Source of the DNA: JAALLB01 sp017643495
Lineage (GTDB): Bacteria > Pseudomonadota > Alphaproteobacteria > Rhizobiales > Rhizobiaceae
Assembly: GCA_965216105.1 (NCBI GenBank)
Contig: OZ244147.1
Span: 3,472,001 to 3,536,000 of the forward strand
Length of the DNA stretch: 64,000 nt
Direction: 5' to 3'
Shown: piece by piece, positions 9,206 to 18,947 of the stretch
Layout of the letters: every line of letters begins with the position of its first letter
Position numbering within the stretch: the stretch's first letter is position 1
Position numbers and translations under genes: made by a program
Notes under the pieces: generated by a model
What the model was told of the DNA's origin: nothing
Databases searched by the model: none
The model's input: the letters and a program-made list of their open reading frames with translations, nothing else

Positions 9206-11187
9206 TCTGCGGCCTCCCGGATAGTTTGCTGGCCTGCCTCGAACACTGTCGAATCAAGGATTGAAACGGTTGCGGATATTTTTCCCTTGCGCCCGTCTTC
9301 GAACACAACTTCGGTTTCGATAAATTTCTCGCTTGATCCGTCATAAAGCGCCTCGATAAGCTCGCCATACCGTTCGGCAATAAAGGAACGACGGACCTTC
9401 ATGGTGCGGGTCATTTCGCCATCATCGGGGTCAAGCTCCTTGTGAAGCACAAGGAACCGGTGGATCTGTGATCCGGCAACCATTTCCTCGGAAGCCAGAT
9501 CGCGATTGACCTGCTCCACATGCGCGCCCATCATTTCGATGACGAGCGGATGCTGTGTGAGTTCCTGATACGAGGCGTAGGACACGTTGTTGCGCTCAGC
9601 CCAGTTACCAACCGACGTCAGGTCGATATTGAGAAAAACACAGCACTTTTCGCGATTGTCACCGAAGGCCACGGCCTCCTTGATATTCGGGAAGAACTTC
9701 AACTTGTTTTCTATATACTTTGGAGCAAACAGGGATCCGTCCTTGAGTTTGCCGACATCCTTGGCCCGGTCGATGATCCGCAAATGACCGTCCTGGTCGA
9801 TAAATCCTGCATCCCCGGTGTGTACCCAACCGTCCTTGGTCTTGGTGTCACTTGTGGCCTGGTCGTTCTTGTAGTAGCCGATAAAGACACCTGGCGACCT
9901 GTAAAGCACCTCGCCGGAATCAGCGATTTTGATCTCCACGCCGGGAGAGGGCGTTCCGACTGTATCCGCACGAATCTCCCCGTCAGGCTGTGCCGAGATG
10001 TAAACAGATGCCTCTGTCTGGCCGTATAATTGCTTGAGGTTCAAACCAAGCGAACGATAGAAACGGAAAATTTCCGGCCCGATTGCTTCACCAGCCGTGT
10101 AGCCGACTTTCATCTTCGTCATGCCAAGACGATTCTTCAAAGGCCCGTAGACAAGAAACTCGCCAGCCATGTATTTCAGCCGGTCCCACAAACCGACCTT
10201 TTCACCATTGAGTATCGGCTCCCCGACCTTCCGGGCATGATCCATGAAATAGCGGAACATTTTCTGCTTGGTTGCGCTTGCATCTTCCATGCGTACGGTA
10301 ATGGAAGTCAGGAGAATTTCGAAAACCCGGGGTGGCGCGAAGAAATATGTCGGCGCGATTTCGCGGCGATCCTCGTCTGCGGTCTCCGGGCTTTCCGGAC
10401 AGCATACGCAGTAACCCGATACATATGCCTGGGCGTAAGAGAAAACATGGTCCCCTACCCAGGCGAGTGGAAGATAAGCGATGATCTCTTCGGTTTCGTC
10501 GAGCTTGTCGAAGGCATTTCCGTTCCGCGATGAAATCACCAGATTGTCATGGGAGAGCATGACGCCTTTTGGACGACCCGTTGTGCCGGAAGTATAGAGC
10601 ATGACAGATATGTCTTCACCCTTGTTGCCTGCGATCTGTTCAAGCCATTTCGCATCTCCCTCGCGTTCAAAGACCTCCCGGCCGGCTTGCATCACATGGT
10701 CGATTGAATCGAGGCCGGGCTCATCATAGTCACGCATTCCCCGGTTCTCGTCGTAGAAGAGGCCTCTCAGTGTCGGAAGCTGTTCCCGAATGGAAAGAAC
10801 CTTGTCGATCTGCTCCTGATCCTGACAGACGGCAAATGCAACCTCGGCATGTTCAAGGACGTAGACCATTTCCTCGGCAACCGAATCCGCATAGACGGGG
10901 ACAGGTATTCCTCCCAGCGCCTGAACGGCACAGAATGTCCAGTAAAGACGAGGGCGGTTCTGGCCGACAACCGCAACCTTGTCCCCCTTCTGAAGACCCT
11001 TTTCACGAAGGCCGAGCGAGAACGCCCGAATCTGCTCAAGCACTTCTGACCAACTATATGTCTGCCAGATACCAAAATCCTTGTGCCGGAATGCCGGACG
11101 CGTTGCAAAGCGTTTTGCATTCAACAGCAAATATTCGGGAAATGTATCAGGCGCATCAGAATGCGCCCGCGTGTCCACGCGAGACAT
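9202..11187 (-). CDS. Long-chain acyl-CoA synthetase-like AMP-binding enzyme
   Basis: A 661-residue adenylate-forming ligase that would activate a carboxylic acid with ATP and join it to CoA. It has the full P-loop motif YTSGTTGRPKGVMLSHDN near residue 200, the YGQTEAS motif, WVHTGDAGFIDQDGHLRIIDR as the Asp and hinge region, and a C-terminal lid ending in KGKISAT. The start at 11187 has the ribosome site GGGAGGAGA; the longer frame to 11241 has none. First gene of the minus-strand operon with livG, H, M, the receptor, livF and the PaaK-like gene. This arrangement suggests import-coupled activation of a fatty, dicarboxylic or aromatic acid (inference). Confidence 0.88.
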   Translation of the reverse strand: MSRVDTRAHSDAPDTFPEYLLLNAKRFATRPAFRHKDFGIWQTYSWSEVLEQIRAFSLGLREKGLQKGDKVAVVGQNRPRLYWTFCAVQALGGIPVPVYADSVAEEMVYVLEHAEVAFAVCQDQEQIDKVLSIREQLPTLRGLFYDENRGMRDYDEPGLDSIDHVMQAGREVFEREGDAKWLEQIAGNKGEDISVMLYTSGTTGRPKGVMLSHDNLVISSRNGNAFDKLDETEEIIAYLPLAWVGDHVFSYAQAYVSGYCVCCPESPETADEDRREIAPTYFFAPPRVFEILLTSITVRMEDASATKQKMFRYFMDHARKVGEPILNGEKVGLWDRLKYMAGEFLVYGPLKNRLGMTKMKVGYTAGEAIGPEIFRFYRSLGLNLKQLYGQTEASVYISAQPDGEIRADTVGTPSPGVEIKIADSGEVLYRSPGVFIGYYKNDQATSDTKTKDGWVHTGDAGFIDQDGHLRIIDRAKDVGKLKDGSLFAPKYIENKLKFFPNIKEAVAFGDNREKCCVFLNIDLTSVGNWAERNNVSYASYQELTQHPLVIEMMGAHVEQVNRDLASEEMVAGSQIHRFLVLHKELDPDDGEMTRTMKVRRSFIAERYGELIEALYDGSSEKFIETEVVFEDGRKGKISATVSILDSTVFEAGQQTIREAAE

Positions 11188-11415
11188 GAATGTTCTCCTC
11201 CCTTTTTCAGAAACGAACAAGCGTCCATTTCCTATCCTCACCTTGCAGTGTATTGGGCTTTGAAAATTTTACAACGCTAAAGTTTTGCTAAACGAAACAC
11301 GCCATAGCGTCAGATTTGCTACCAGTAACGCGATATTTTCCGGCTGCACGGGAACGGAAAAATGCTATACCCCTATCACCCATAAAATCGAGTGTTATCA
11401 AGGCCGGGAGGTGTC

Positions 11416-12642
11416 ATGAGTCAGAAAATCGTCATCGTCGGAGGCGGGCAAGCTGCCAGTTCATGTGCTGCACGTTTGCGCCACAACGATGCAGAATGTG
11501 AAATTCTGCTCATTGGAAATGAAGATTTTCTACCCTACCAGCGCCCACCGCTTTCGAAGAAATATGCAACCGGCGACATGGTTCGCGACCAACTCCTGTT
11601 AAGGCCTGAAGACTGGTATGGGCAAAACAGGATAACCTGCCATATCGGTGTTTCTGCCAGCCGCATCGAGCGACAAAAAAAGCAGATAATACTCGCCGAC
11701 GGCACCGCACACGATTACGACAAGCTGGTCTTGGCAACAGGCTCCCGTGCCCGGCCGCTCCCGGAAGAAATTGGCGGCTCCCTTGATGGCGTCTACATGC
11801 TGCGAGACCTTGCTGATGCCGACCGGGTATCCCCTGAACTCGTGGAAGGCCGGAATGTCCTGATCGTCGGTGGTGGATATATTGGGTTGGAAGCAGCCGC
11901 TGTATGCGCCTCCAAAGGCATGAAGGTGACCCTGATTGAAGCAGCGGAAAGAATACTTCAGCGTGTTGCCTGCCGTGAAACGTCTGACTGGTTCAGGGAA
12001 CTGCACAAGGCACATGGTGTAACCATCCTCGAAGATACCGGTCTCGAACGCCTGACAGGTGAAGAAGGTCGCGTCCAAGAAGCTCACCTTGGCGACGGTA
12101 CGACCCTGAAGGCAGATTTCGTTCTGGTAGGTATCGGCATTATGCCAAACTCGGAACTGGCAGAGGAAGCCGGCCTGAATGTTGATGGGGGAATTTCGGT
12201 TGATGCACATTGCCGGACATCCGATCCCGATATTTATGCGGCCGGGGATTGTGCGTTCTTTCCCTACCGTGATGCCGGCACAAGACTGGAATCCGTACAG
12301 AATGCAATAGATCAGGCAGAGTGTGCGGCCGACAATATCAATGGCGAAGAGCGCATCTATCTACCTTTCCCCTGGTTCTGGTCCGACCAGTATGATGTAA
12401 AACTCCAGATTGCCGGACTTAACCGTGGCTATGACAAAATTGTTGTGCGCTTGGGCGAACGGGAGGGCTCGGTATCCCATTTCTATTTTGACGGGGACAC
12501 ATTCCTTGCCGTTGACGCGATGAATGACCCTCGCACCTACATGGTAGGCAAGAAAATGTTGGAAGCAGGAAAGAACATATCACCTGCGCAGGCAGCCGAC
12601 CGGTCGCTCCAACTCAAGGAATTGCTGCAAGCACCGGCTTAG
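11416..12642 (+). CDS. NAD(P)/FAD-dependent ferredoxin reductase
   Basis: A 408-residue flavoprotein of the rubredoxin/ferredoxin reductase family that passes electrons from NAD(P)H to a [2Fe-2S] ferredoxin or cytochrome P450 partner. It has an FAD Rossmann motif IVGGGQAASSCAARL at the N-terminus, the ATGSRARPLP stretch, an NADH Rossmann motif IVGGGYIGLEAA near residue 155, DIYAAGDCAFF as the second FAD contact, and a Reductase_C domain at the end. The start has GGGAGG five bases ahead. No ferredoxin or oxygenase gene is adjacent, so its partner lies elsewhere. Its last four bases overlap the end of the convergent dxs gene. Confidence 0.88.
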   Translation: MSQKIVIVGGGQAASSCAARLRHNDAECEILLIGNEDFLPYQRPPLSKKYATGDMVRDQLLLRPEDWYGQNRITCHIGVSASRIERQKKQIILADGTAHDYDKLVLATGSRARPLPEEIGGSLDGVYMLRDLADADRVSPELVEGRNVLIVGGGYIGLEAAAVCASKGMKVTLIEAAERILQRVACRETSDWFRELHKAHGVTILEDTGLERLTGEEGRVQEAHLGDGTTLKADFVLVGIGIMPNSELAEEAGLNVDGGISVDAHCRTSDPDIYAAGDCAFFPYRDAGTRLESVQNAIDQAECAADNINGEERIYLPFPWFWSDQYDVKLQIAGLNRGYDKIVVRLGEREGSVSHFYFDGDTFLAVDAMNDPRTYMVGKKMLEAGKNISPAQAADRSLQLKELLQAPA

Positions 12643-14555
12643 GCACCCATCTGCGCTTCAGCATGATTCCGACCAAGCGCACTGAATACGGTTTTCACGA
12701 TACCGGCACTGTCCAGGCACGCCGCCTTGTACATGTCGGCAGGTGAAGCCTGGTCCAAATAGGTATCCGGCATGAAAAGTGAGCGAAAACGGATATCGCC
12801 ACTGTCGAGCACGCCGCTGGATGCAAGATATTGCGCAACGTGACTGCCAAAGCCGCCAATCGCGCCTTCCTCGATCGTTATCAACACATCATGATCAGCA
12901 GCAAGCCTGTCAATCAACGCCGTATCGAGGGGTTTTGCAAACCGGGCATCTGCCACGGTTGTCGGCAGGCCATGTGCATCAAGCTCGTCAGCAGCGGCCA
13001 GCGATTCCTGCAGCCTGGTTCCAAAGGAAAGTATTGCAACACGACTTCCTTCGCGCACCACCCTTCCCTTGCCTATTTCCAAAATCTCTCCGCGTTCAGG
13101 CAATTCGACACCAACTCCCTCACCCCTCGGGTAACGGAATGAAATCGGCCCGTCATCATAGGCGGCAGCCGTGTGTACCATGTGCTTGAGTTCCGCCTCG
13201 TCAGCGGCAGCCATTACTACAAAATTCGGCAGGGTAGCGAGATAGGTTGTATCAAATGAGCCTGCATGCGTTGGCCCGTCTGCACCAACAAATCCCGCCC
13301 GGTCGATCGGAAAACGTACCGGCAATTTCTGGATTGCCACATCATGGACAACCTGATCGTAAGCCCTCTGCAGGAAAGTCGAATAAATTGCACAGAACGG
13401 CTTCATTCCTTCTGTTGCCATACCTGCGGCAAATGTCACGGCATGTTGTTCGGCAATACCGACATCGAATGTGCGCTCCGGAAAACTCTCGCCAAAAATG
13501 TCAATGCCGGTGCCAGAAGGCATAGCAGCAGTAATCCCTACAATACGGTCGTCATGCTGTGCTTCCTGCACAAGTGATTGCCCGAATACACGGGTGTAGG
13601 ATGGCGCATTGGGTTTTGACTTGGCTTGCGCACCGGTAACCACATCAAACTTCGAGACACCATGATACTTGTCAGCGGAGTTTTCAGCAGGGGCATAGCC
13701 TTTGCCCTTGCGTGTGACAGCGTGAATAAGCACCGGCCCCTTCGCGTTGTCGCGAACATTTTTGAGGACCGGGACAAGCGTTGAAAGGTCATGCCCGTCA
13801 ATCGGCCCGATATGGTAGAATCCCAGCTCTTCAAACATGGTGCCGCCGGTCACGTAGCCCCGGGCATGTTCAACAGCACGCGTAATTGCCTTGTCGACTG
13901 TTTTTCCGAGATAGGCGGTCAGTTTCTTGCCCATCTCGCGCATGCCCATATAGGTCCGGCCAGAGGCAAGTCTGGCAAGATAGGCGGACATGGCACCCGT
14001 TGGAGGCGCAATCGACATGTCGTTATCATTCAGGATCACAATCAGCTGTGCGTCCATGGCACCGGCATTGTTCAGCGCTTCATAAGCCATGCCGGCGGAC
14101 ATGGCACCATCGCCGATGACAGCGATCACATTGTTTTTGGCAGATTGCAGATCGCGCCCGACTGCCATGCCAAGGCCGGCAGAGATTGAGGTCGAGGAAT
14201 GCGCTGCACCAAACGGGTCATATTCACTTTCTTCGCGTTTGGTGAAACCTGACAAACCGTCTTTCTGGCGCAGTGTCCTGATCCGGTCGCGACGGCCGGT
14301 AAGTATCTTGTGCGGATAGCACTGGTGACCAACATCCCAGATCAGCCTGTCATCCGGTGTGTTGAATACATGGTGGATTGCAACCGTGAGTTCCACAACA
14401 CCAAGACCGGCACCAAGGTGCCCTCCGGTTTGCGAAACCGCATCAATCAACTCGCTGCGCAGCTCGTCTGCCACCTGGGGAAGCTTGCCTTCTTCAATTG
14501 AACGCAAATCCCTTGGCAGGTTGATGGTATCCAGTAGTGGGGTATTAACGGGCAT
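12639..14555 (-). CDS. dxs: 1-deoxy-D-xylulose-5-phosphate synthase
   Basis: A 638-residue, full-length thiamine-diphosphate enzyme that condenses pyruvate with glyceraldehyde 3-phosphate, the first step of the MEP isoprenoid pathway. Seen in order: DVGHQCYPHKILTGRRD near residue 75, the GDGAMSAGMAYEALNN thiamine motif near 150, DRAGFVGADGPTHAG near 415, and the C-terminal transketolase domain with a VLTIEEG-like strand (VLITIEEGAIGGFGSH). It lies about 120 bases after recF on the same strand and may be read from the same transcript, though that gap could hold its own promoter. Confidence 0.97.
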   Translation of the reverse strand: MPVNTPLLDTINLPRDLRSIEEGKLPQVADELRSELIDAVSQTGGHLGAGLGVVELTVAIHHVFNTPDDRLIWDVGHQCYPHKILTGRRDRIRTLRQKDGLSGFTKREESEYDPFGAAHSSTSISAGLGMAVGRDLQSAKNNVIAVIGDGAMSAGMAYEALNNAGAMDAQLIVILNDNDMSIAPPTGAMSAYLARLASGRTYMGMREMGKKLTAYLGKTVDKAITRAVEHARGYVTGGTMFEELGFYHIGPIDGHDLSTLVPVLKNVRDNAKGPVLIHAVTRKGKGYAPAENSADKYHGVSKFDVVTGAQAKSKPNAPSYTRVFGQSLVQEAQHDDRIVGITAAMPSGTGIDIFGESFPERTFDVGIAEQHAVTFAAGMATEGMKPFCAIYSTFLQRAYDQVVHDVAIQKLPVRFPIDRAGFVGADGPTHAGSFDTTYLATLPNFVVMAAADEAELKHMVHTAAAYDDGPISFRYPRGEGVGVELPERGEILEIGKGRVVREGSRVAILSFGTRLQESLAAADELDAHGLPTTVADARFAKPLDTALIDRLAADHDVLITIEEGAIGGFGSHVAQYLASSGVLDSGDIRFRSLFMPDTYLDQASPADMYKAACLDSAGIVKTVFSALGRNHAEAQMGA

Positions 14556-14678
14556 GTCCTACTCTAACAACGGGTTTTCATTTAGTATATGGACCCGCCA
14601 GCCGGGCTGCACAATAGCCCAAGCGGTCGCAGCGGGGAACCATTCGGTTTGATTTTTTGACGTCGCCTGCATTTTGTT

Positions 14679-15839
14679 TCAGGCACGAACACTGCCATTG
14701 TCGACTGTCAGAAATGAGGCCCGGTTATCGAGACTGGTGAACAACGCCCTGTCAGTGCCGGTCATCCACGCCTGGCAACCCAATCTGTCGAGCATGTCAT
14801 AGAGCGCACTGCGCCTGCCTTCATCGAGATGGGCGGCTATTTCATCCAGCAGAAGGATTGGTGCAAAACCGTTCATTTCACCCACAAGGCGGGCATGGGC
14901 AAGGATCAACCCGATCAACAGGGCCTTTTGCTCACCTGTCGAACACTGGCCGGCAGGCATGGATTTGGGTCTGTGAAAAACGACAAGGTCAGAACGGTGG
15001 GGACCTTCAAGGGTACGTCCTGCCCTCGCATCAAGGCGCCTTCCTCCCTTCAAACGCGACAAATATTCGCCTTCCAGATCGGATGCAGGCAAATCACCTG
15101 TTACTGCTTCAAGCTGGCCTTCAATTGATATTCGGGCATCGGGAAAAGGGGATGCCGGTTCATTATTGTGTATGATGACTTCAGACAGCAACGCCAACAA
15201 TTCCTGGCGGGCAGCAGCCACGGCAATGCCGAGTTCGGCCATTTGCCCTTCAACCGCATCCAGCCACTGGTCATCCGGATAATCCTCGGACAAAAGTTTG
15301 TTTCTGGCACGCATCGATTTTTCAAAATCCGCTACGCGACGGCCATGAGCAGGATCAATTGCCAGTACCATGCGATCAAGGAACCGTCTGCGGTCTGACG
15401 CAGGACCGGTAAACAAGCCATCCATGGCCGGGGTCAGCCACAATATCCGCGAATGCTCAAGAAGTGTATCAGATGTTTTGGCCTGTGCGCCGTTGACATG
15501 CACCTTGCGGCCAGTTTCAAGACCGTGGGCTGTTTGCTGGAGCCCCGTTCCAATGCTCACTTCACCCTGGGCACCATTCATTTTTGCAAATACGGTCCAG
15601 GCCCCGCCTGCACCCTGCTGGCCAACATCATCATATGCAGCCCGACGCATGCCGCGGCCGGGAGAAAGATAGGAAACTGCTTCCAGAATATTGGTTTTGC
15701 CAGCCCCGTTTTCGCCCGTGATAACAACGTGCCTGGCATCAAGCTCAATACTGGCGCTCGCATGGTTGCGAAACGTGGTCAGTTTGAGTTTCTCTAGATA
15801 TACAGGGGTCACATCACAGGCCGGTATGTCGGGAATCAT
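14679..15839 (-). CDS. recF: DNA repair and replication protein RecF
   Basis: A 386-residue SMC-like ATPase that loads RecA at single-strand gaps through RecOR. The N-terminus carries KLTTFRNHASASIEL and Walker A GENGAGKTN near residue 42. The ABC-type signature is STGEQKALLIGLILAHA near residue 300, and Walker B is PILLLDEIAAHLD near residue 328. It lies 113 bases after dnaN on the same strand, in the usual dnaA-dnaN-recF order. gyrB, often next, is absent and dxs follows instead. Confidence 0.96.
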   Translation of the reverse strand: MIPDIPACDVTPVYLEKLKLTTFRNHASASIELDARHVVITGENGAGKTNILEAVSYLSPGRGMRRAAYDDVGQQGAGGAWTVFAKMNGAQGEVSIGTGLQQTAHGLETGRKVHVNGAQAKTSDTLLEHSRILWLTPAMDGLFTGPASDRRRFLDRMVLAIDPAHGRRVADFEKSMRARNKLLSEDYPDDQWLDAVEGQMAELGIAVAAARQELLALLSEVIIHNNEPASPFPDARISIEGQLEAVTGDLPASDLEGEYLSRLKGGRRLDARAGRTLEGPHRSDLVVFHRPKSMPAGQCSTGEQKALLIGLILAHARLVGEMNGFAPILLLDEIAAHLDEGRRSALYDMLDRLGCQAWMTGTDRALFTSLDNRASFLTVDNGSVRA

Positions 15840-15952
15840 TCATGCATTGCAGAAATGCCGGACCGACAATAGCCATCTCACGCGCATTTCAAAAGCGAAA
15901 GAGGCAAAAATGCTCACCGTTGTTGCAGGAACAGAAGGCAAATACTCCTTTG

Positions 15953-17071
15953 TCAGACCCGCATCGGCATGAGAACGTATATGGTCCCTGCCTGCACAGA
16001 ATCATGAATCAAAGTCGGTGACCCCGGATCAGACAGCATAAAGGTTGCCTCGTCCCCGGAAAGTTGGTTGGTGATATCAAGCAGATATTTCGCGTTGAAG
16101 CCGATATCGATCCCCTCTGCCGAATACTGAACAGCAATCTCTTCCTCAGCCGTGCCGGAATCAGGGTTGTTGACGGACAGCACCATCTGCCCCTCACTGA
16201 GAGAAAGCTTCACAGCACGACCGCGCTCGGAAGAAATGGTAGACACGCGGTCAACTGCGCTTGCAAATGTACTGCGCTCCATTACTAGTTGTTTGTCGTT
16301 TCCAGTCGGAATAACCCGGTTGTAATCCGGAAACGTTCCATCAATCAGTTTTGAGGTGAGAACTGTTTCACCAACACTCATGCGGATTTTCGTGTCCGAC
16401 AGTTCAACATGAACAGCGGCATCAGGATCTTCAACAAGACGCTGGATTTCCCCAACTGCCTTGCGTGGAACAATGATGCCGGGCATGCCCTGTGAACCGT
16501 CCGGCGCACCAATCTGGGCACGAGCGAGCCGGTGCCCGTCTGTTGCTACCGCTCTCAAGTGGGTCTCGCCTTCTTCTTCAACAGTGTGAAGGAAAATGCC
16601 GTTCAGATAGTAGCGGGTTTCCTCTGTGGAGATGGCAAACTGGGTCTGGCTGATCAGGGCCCGGATTTCCCCCGTTGCACATGAGAAGGAATGGCTGAAT
16701 TCACCGGCGGAAATATCAGGAAAATCCTCGACCGGAAGCATTTGCAGCGTGAAGCTCGAACGACCGGAACGGATTGAGAGCTTCGCATTGTCCTCGTCAA
16801 TCGACAGCATTACTTCCGATCCGGATGGAAGCTTCCGAATGATTTCGTACAGCATGTGAGCCGGAACCGTGGTTGCACCGGACTGCTCGACATTGGCCGC
16901 TGTTTTCTCAAACATTTCAAGATCAAGATCAGTAGCCTTCAGGTGAAGTTCACTGCCCTCTGCCTTCAACAACACATTGGACAGGATCGGAATTGTGTTC
17001 CGTCTTTCAACAACACGATAAACGTGACCGAGCGATTTCAACAGGTTGGATTGCTCAAGGGTTACACGCAT
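15953..17071 (-). CDS. dnaN: DNA polymerase III beta sliding clamp
   Basis: A 372-residue clamp that rings DNA and tethers polymerase III. The start MRVTLEQSNLLKSLGHVYRV is the conserved N-terminus of the family, and the 25-residue upstream extension is not. The three clamp domains can be followed: the NTIPILSNVLL strand, ATDGHRLARAQI in the middle domain, and the C-terminal MPMRV, the usual clamp ending. It is separated from dnaA by 187 bases that include a dnaA terminator, so it probably has its own promoter. Confidence 0.97.
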   Translation of the reverse strand: MRVTLEQSNLLKSLGHVYRVVERRNTIPILSNVLLKAEGSELHLKATDLDLEMFEKTAANVEQSGATTVPAHMLYEIIRKLPSGSEVMLSIDEDNAKLSIRSGRSSFTLQMLPVEDFPDISAGEFSHSFSCATGEIRALISQTQFAISTEETRYYLNGIFLHTVEEEGETHLRAVATDGHRLARAQIGAPDGSQGMPGIIVPRKAVGEIQRLVEDPDAAVHVELSDTKIRMSVGETVLTSKLIDGTFPDYNRVIPTGNDKQLVMERSTFASAVDRVSTISSERGRAVKLSLSEGQMVLSVNNPDSGTAEEEIAVQYSAEGIDIGFNAKYLLDITNQLSGDEATFMLSDPGSPTLIHDSVQAGTIYVLMPMRV

Positions 17072-17212
17072 GATCTCAGATACTCCAGGAAATTGCTTGT
17101 GTGCAAGCCGGACACGCCCAAGGCACCAGCAGCACAAATCTGGCAATGAGAGTGCGTAATCTTTACGGTCTTTTCAAGAGGCTGACCCGGGCACGGCCCG
17201 CTTTTTGCGGGG

Positions 17213-17242
17213 AAAACCGGACTGATCTCCCGCCCAGTCCGG
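17213..17242 (-). terminator. Probable dnaA terminator or attenuator before dnaN
   Basis: On the minus strand CCGGACTG and CAGTCCGG form an eight-pair stem with a ten-base loop, followed by TTTT. A second short hairpin with a five-A loop (CCCGC/GCGGG) comes right after it. The element sits 16 bases past the dnaA stop and before dnaN, so it would end or attenuate dnaA transcripts. Confidence 0.65.
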
Positions 17243-17258
17243 ATTGCCGGAACGATGA

Positions 17259-18932
17259 CTATTCAAGGATGAGGCGTTTGAGAAGCTCGATTTCGTGCGC
17301 CAGCTTCTGATCTTCCGAGGTCAAGGACTCGATCTTGCGAACCGCGTGCAACACTGTTGTGTGGTCACGCCCGCCAAAACGGCGACCGATCTCAGGCAGT
17401 GAACGGGGCGTCATCATCTTTGCCAGATACATGGCAATCTGTCTTGGCCGAACAATCACACGGGTGCGGCGATTGGAAAGCAAGTCCTGCTTCGACACAT
17501 TGAATTGCCGGGCGACAATACGCTGGATATCCTCTATTCGAACCCGCCTTTGTTCGGTCGACCGGATCAGATGCGAGAGAACCTTGTCGAGATCTTCCAG
17601 GTTCATCGGACCTTCGGAAAACTGGTGCTGAACCAGCAACTGGTTGAAGGCGCCTTCAATGTCGCGGCCACTGCTGGTTACCTGCCGGGCGACATAGTGC
17701 AGGATATCTTCCGGAATTTCGAGAGCAGGCTGTTCGGTCTTTGCAGCACGATACCGGCGAGCCAGGATTTCCTTGCGCAATTCGTAATCCGGCGCCTTGA
17801 TCTCAAGCGTCACACCACCCCGCAGACGCGAGCGGACACGCTCATCAAGGCTCTCGAGTTCCGGTGGCGCACGATCCGCAGCCACGACAACCTGGCGCGC
17901 ACTGTCAATCAACTCGTTCAGAAGGTGGCAAAACTCAGCCTGAATGGACTTGCCCTGAAGAAACTGCAGGTCATCAATAAGCAGCAGGTCGATGTCACGC
18001 AGGGATTCTTTCAGGGTAAGGGCAGTATTATCCCGAATTGCGGAAGCAAGGCGCCACATGAAATATTCTGCCGTCAGATACAGCACCCTTGCCTTGGGGT
18101 TCCGGGCACGCGCGCGCCAGGCAATGGCCTGCAGCAGATGCGTTTTTCCAAGGCCGACACCTGCGTGAACGATGAGGGGATTGAAGCTGGAGGCTGTAAT
18201 ATCATCCGCAATGGTTCGGGCGGCTGCATGCACGACCCGGTTTGATGCACCCTCCACAAACGTTTCGAAAGTGTGTCGGGCATCAAGCGGTGAACCGGAA
18301 AACCCGCATTTCATCTCGGTACCTGCCGCGCTGGACCGCAACGGGAAGCTTCGCGAGGCAATCTGCCCCTGGGCCCGGTTGTCAACAGCCGGAGAATTCT
18401 CCGAAACCCGTTTTGCAGTTGCGGAACGGACAAGTTGTGGCTGGACTACCGGCTTGCGAATTCCAACATCCACACGCAACACCGAGCGGTCCTCTTCCTG
18501 CCACAGCTCAAGCAGCAAATCGCGGTACTTTGACATGATCCATGTCTTGAGGAAGCGGGTAGGAACGGAATGAGTGGCAATACCGCCCTCGATTGTGATG
18601 AGCTTCAGGCGGGCAAACCAACTGTCGAACACATCCTTGCCGACGCTGATCTCCAGACGCTGACGTACACGTTCCCACTGCTCTGCCGCTGATTTATCGC
18701 TATTGCCCATCCTGCCAGTTTCCACAATACCTGCCTCCTTTTCTTTCATATCAGATGCGAGCACGCTGTCATCATCAAGCGCTGCCTCAAACCGCTGTTT
18801 TGCGGGTGCCGGAATTTCTGAAAATGACAGCTTCTTCCATGCGCTCTTCATTTCCGGATGAAGGCCTGCTTCGTTCGCCTGCATGCCAGCGTCATCGCCA
18901 TGTTTCATGCCTGCTGCTTCCCCGTTTTTCAT
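17259..18932 (-). CDS. dnaA: Chromosomal replication initiator DnaA with an N-terminal extension
   Basis: A 557-residue AAA+ initiator that binds DnaA boxes at the origin and opens the DNA. Domain I appears only at about residue 80 (EQWERVRQRLEISVGKDVF). Then come a low-complexity linker, Walker A AGVGLGKTHLL near residue 255, Walker B LLIDDLQFLQGK near 320, and the domain IV signature GRDHTTVLHAVRKI near 525. The ~75 residues before domain I are unusual, charged and Met-rich, with candidate starts at residues 1, 9, 17, 28, 62 and 74. The first ATG has the best ribosome site (AGGAAA at seven bases), so I keep it. The gene begins 15 bases after the rhodanese stop, implying a shared transcript. 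Confidence 0.96.
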   Translation of the reverse strand: MKNGEAAGMKHGDDAGMQANEAGLHPEMKSAWKKLSFSEIPAPAKQRFEAALDDDSVLASDMKEKEAGIVETGRMGNSDKSAAEQWERVRQRLEISVGKDVFDSWFARLKLITIEGGIATHSVPTRFLKTWIMSKYRDLLLELWQEEDRSVLRVDVGIRKPVVQPQLVRSATAKRVSENSPAVDNRAQGQIASRSFPLRSSAAGTEMKCGFSGSPLDARHTFETFVEGASNRVVHAAARTIADDITASSFNPLIVHAGVGLGKTHLLQAIAWRARARNPKARVLYLTAEYFMWRLASAIRDNTALTLKESLRDIDLLLIDDLQFLQGKSIQAEFCHLLNELIDSARQVVVAADRAPPELESLDERVRSRLRGGVTLEIKAPDYELRKEILARRYRAAKTEQPALEIPEDILHYVARQVTSSGRDIEGAFNQLLVQHQFSEGPMNLEDLDKVLSHLIRSTEQRRVRIEDIQRIVARQFNVSKQDLLSNRRTRVIVRPRQIAMYLAKMMTPRSLPEIGRRFGGRDHTTVLHAVRKIESLTSEDQKLAHEIELLKRLILE

Positions 18933-18947
18933 TTACAGTTTCCTTTC

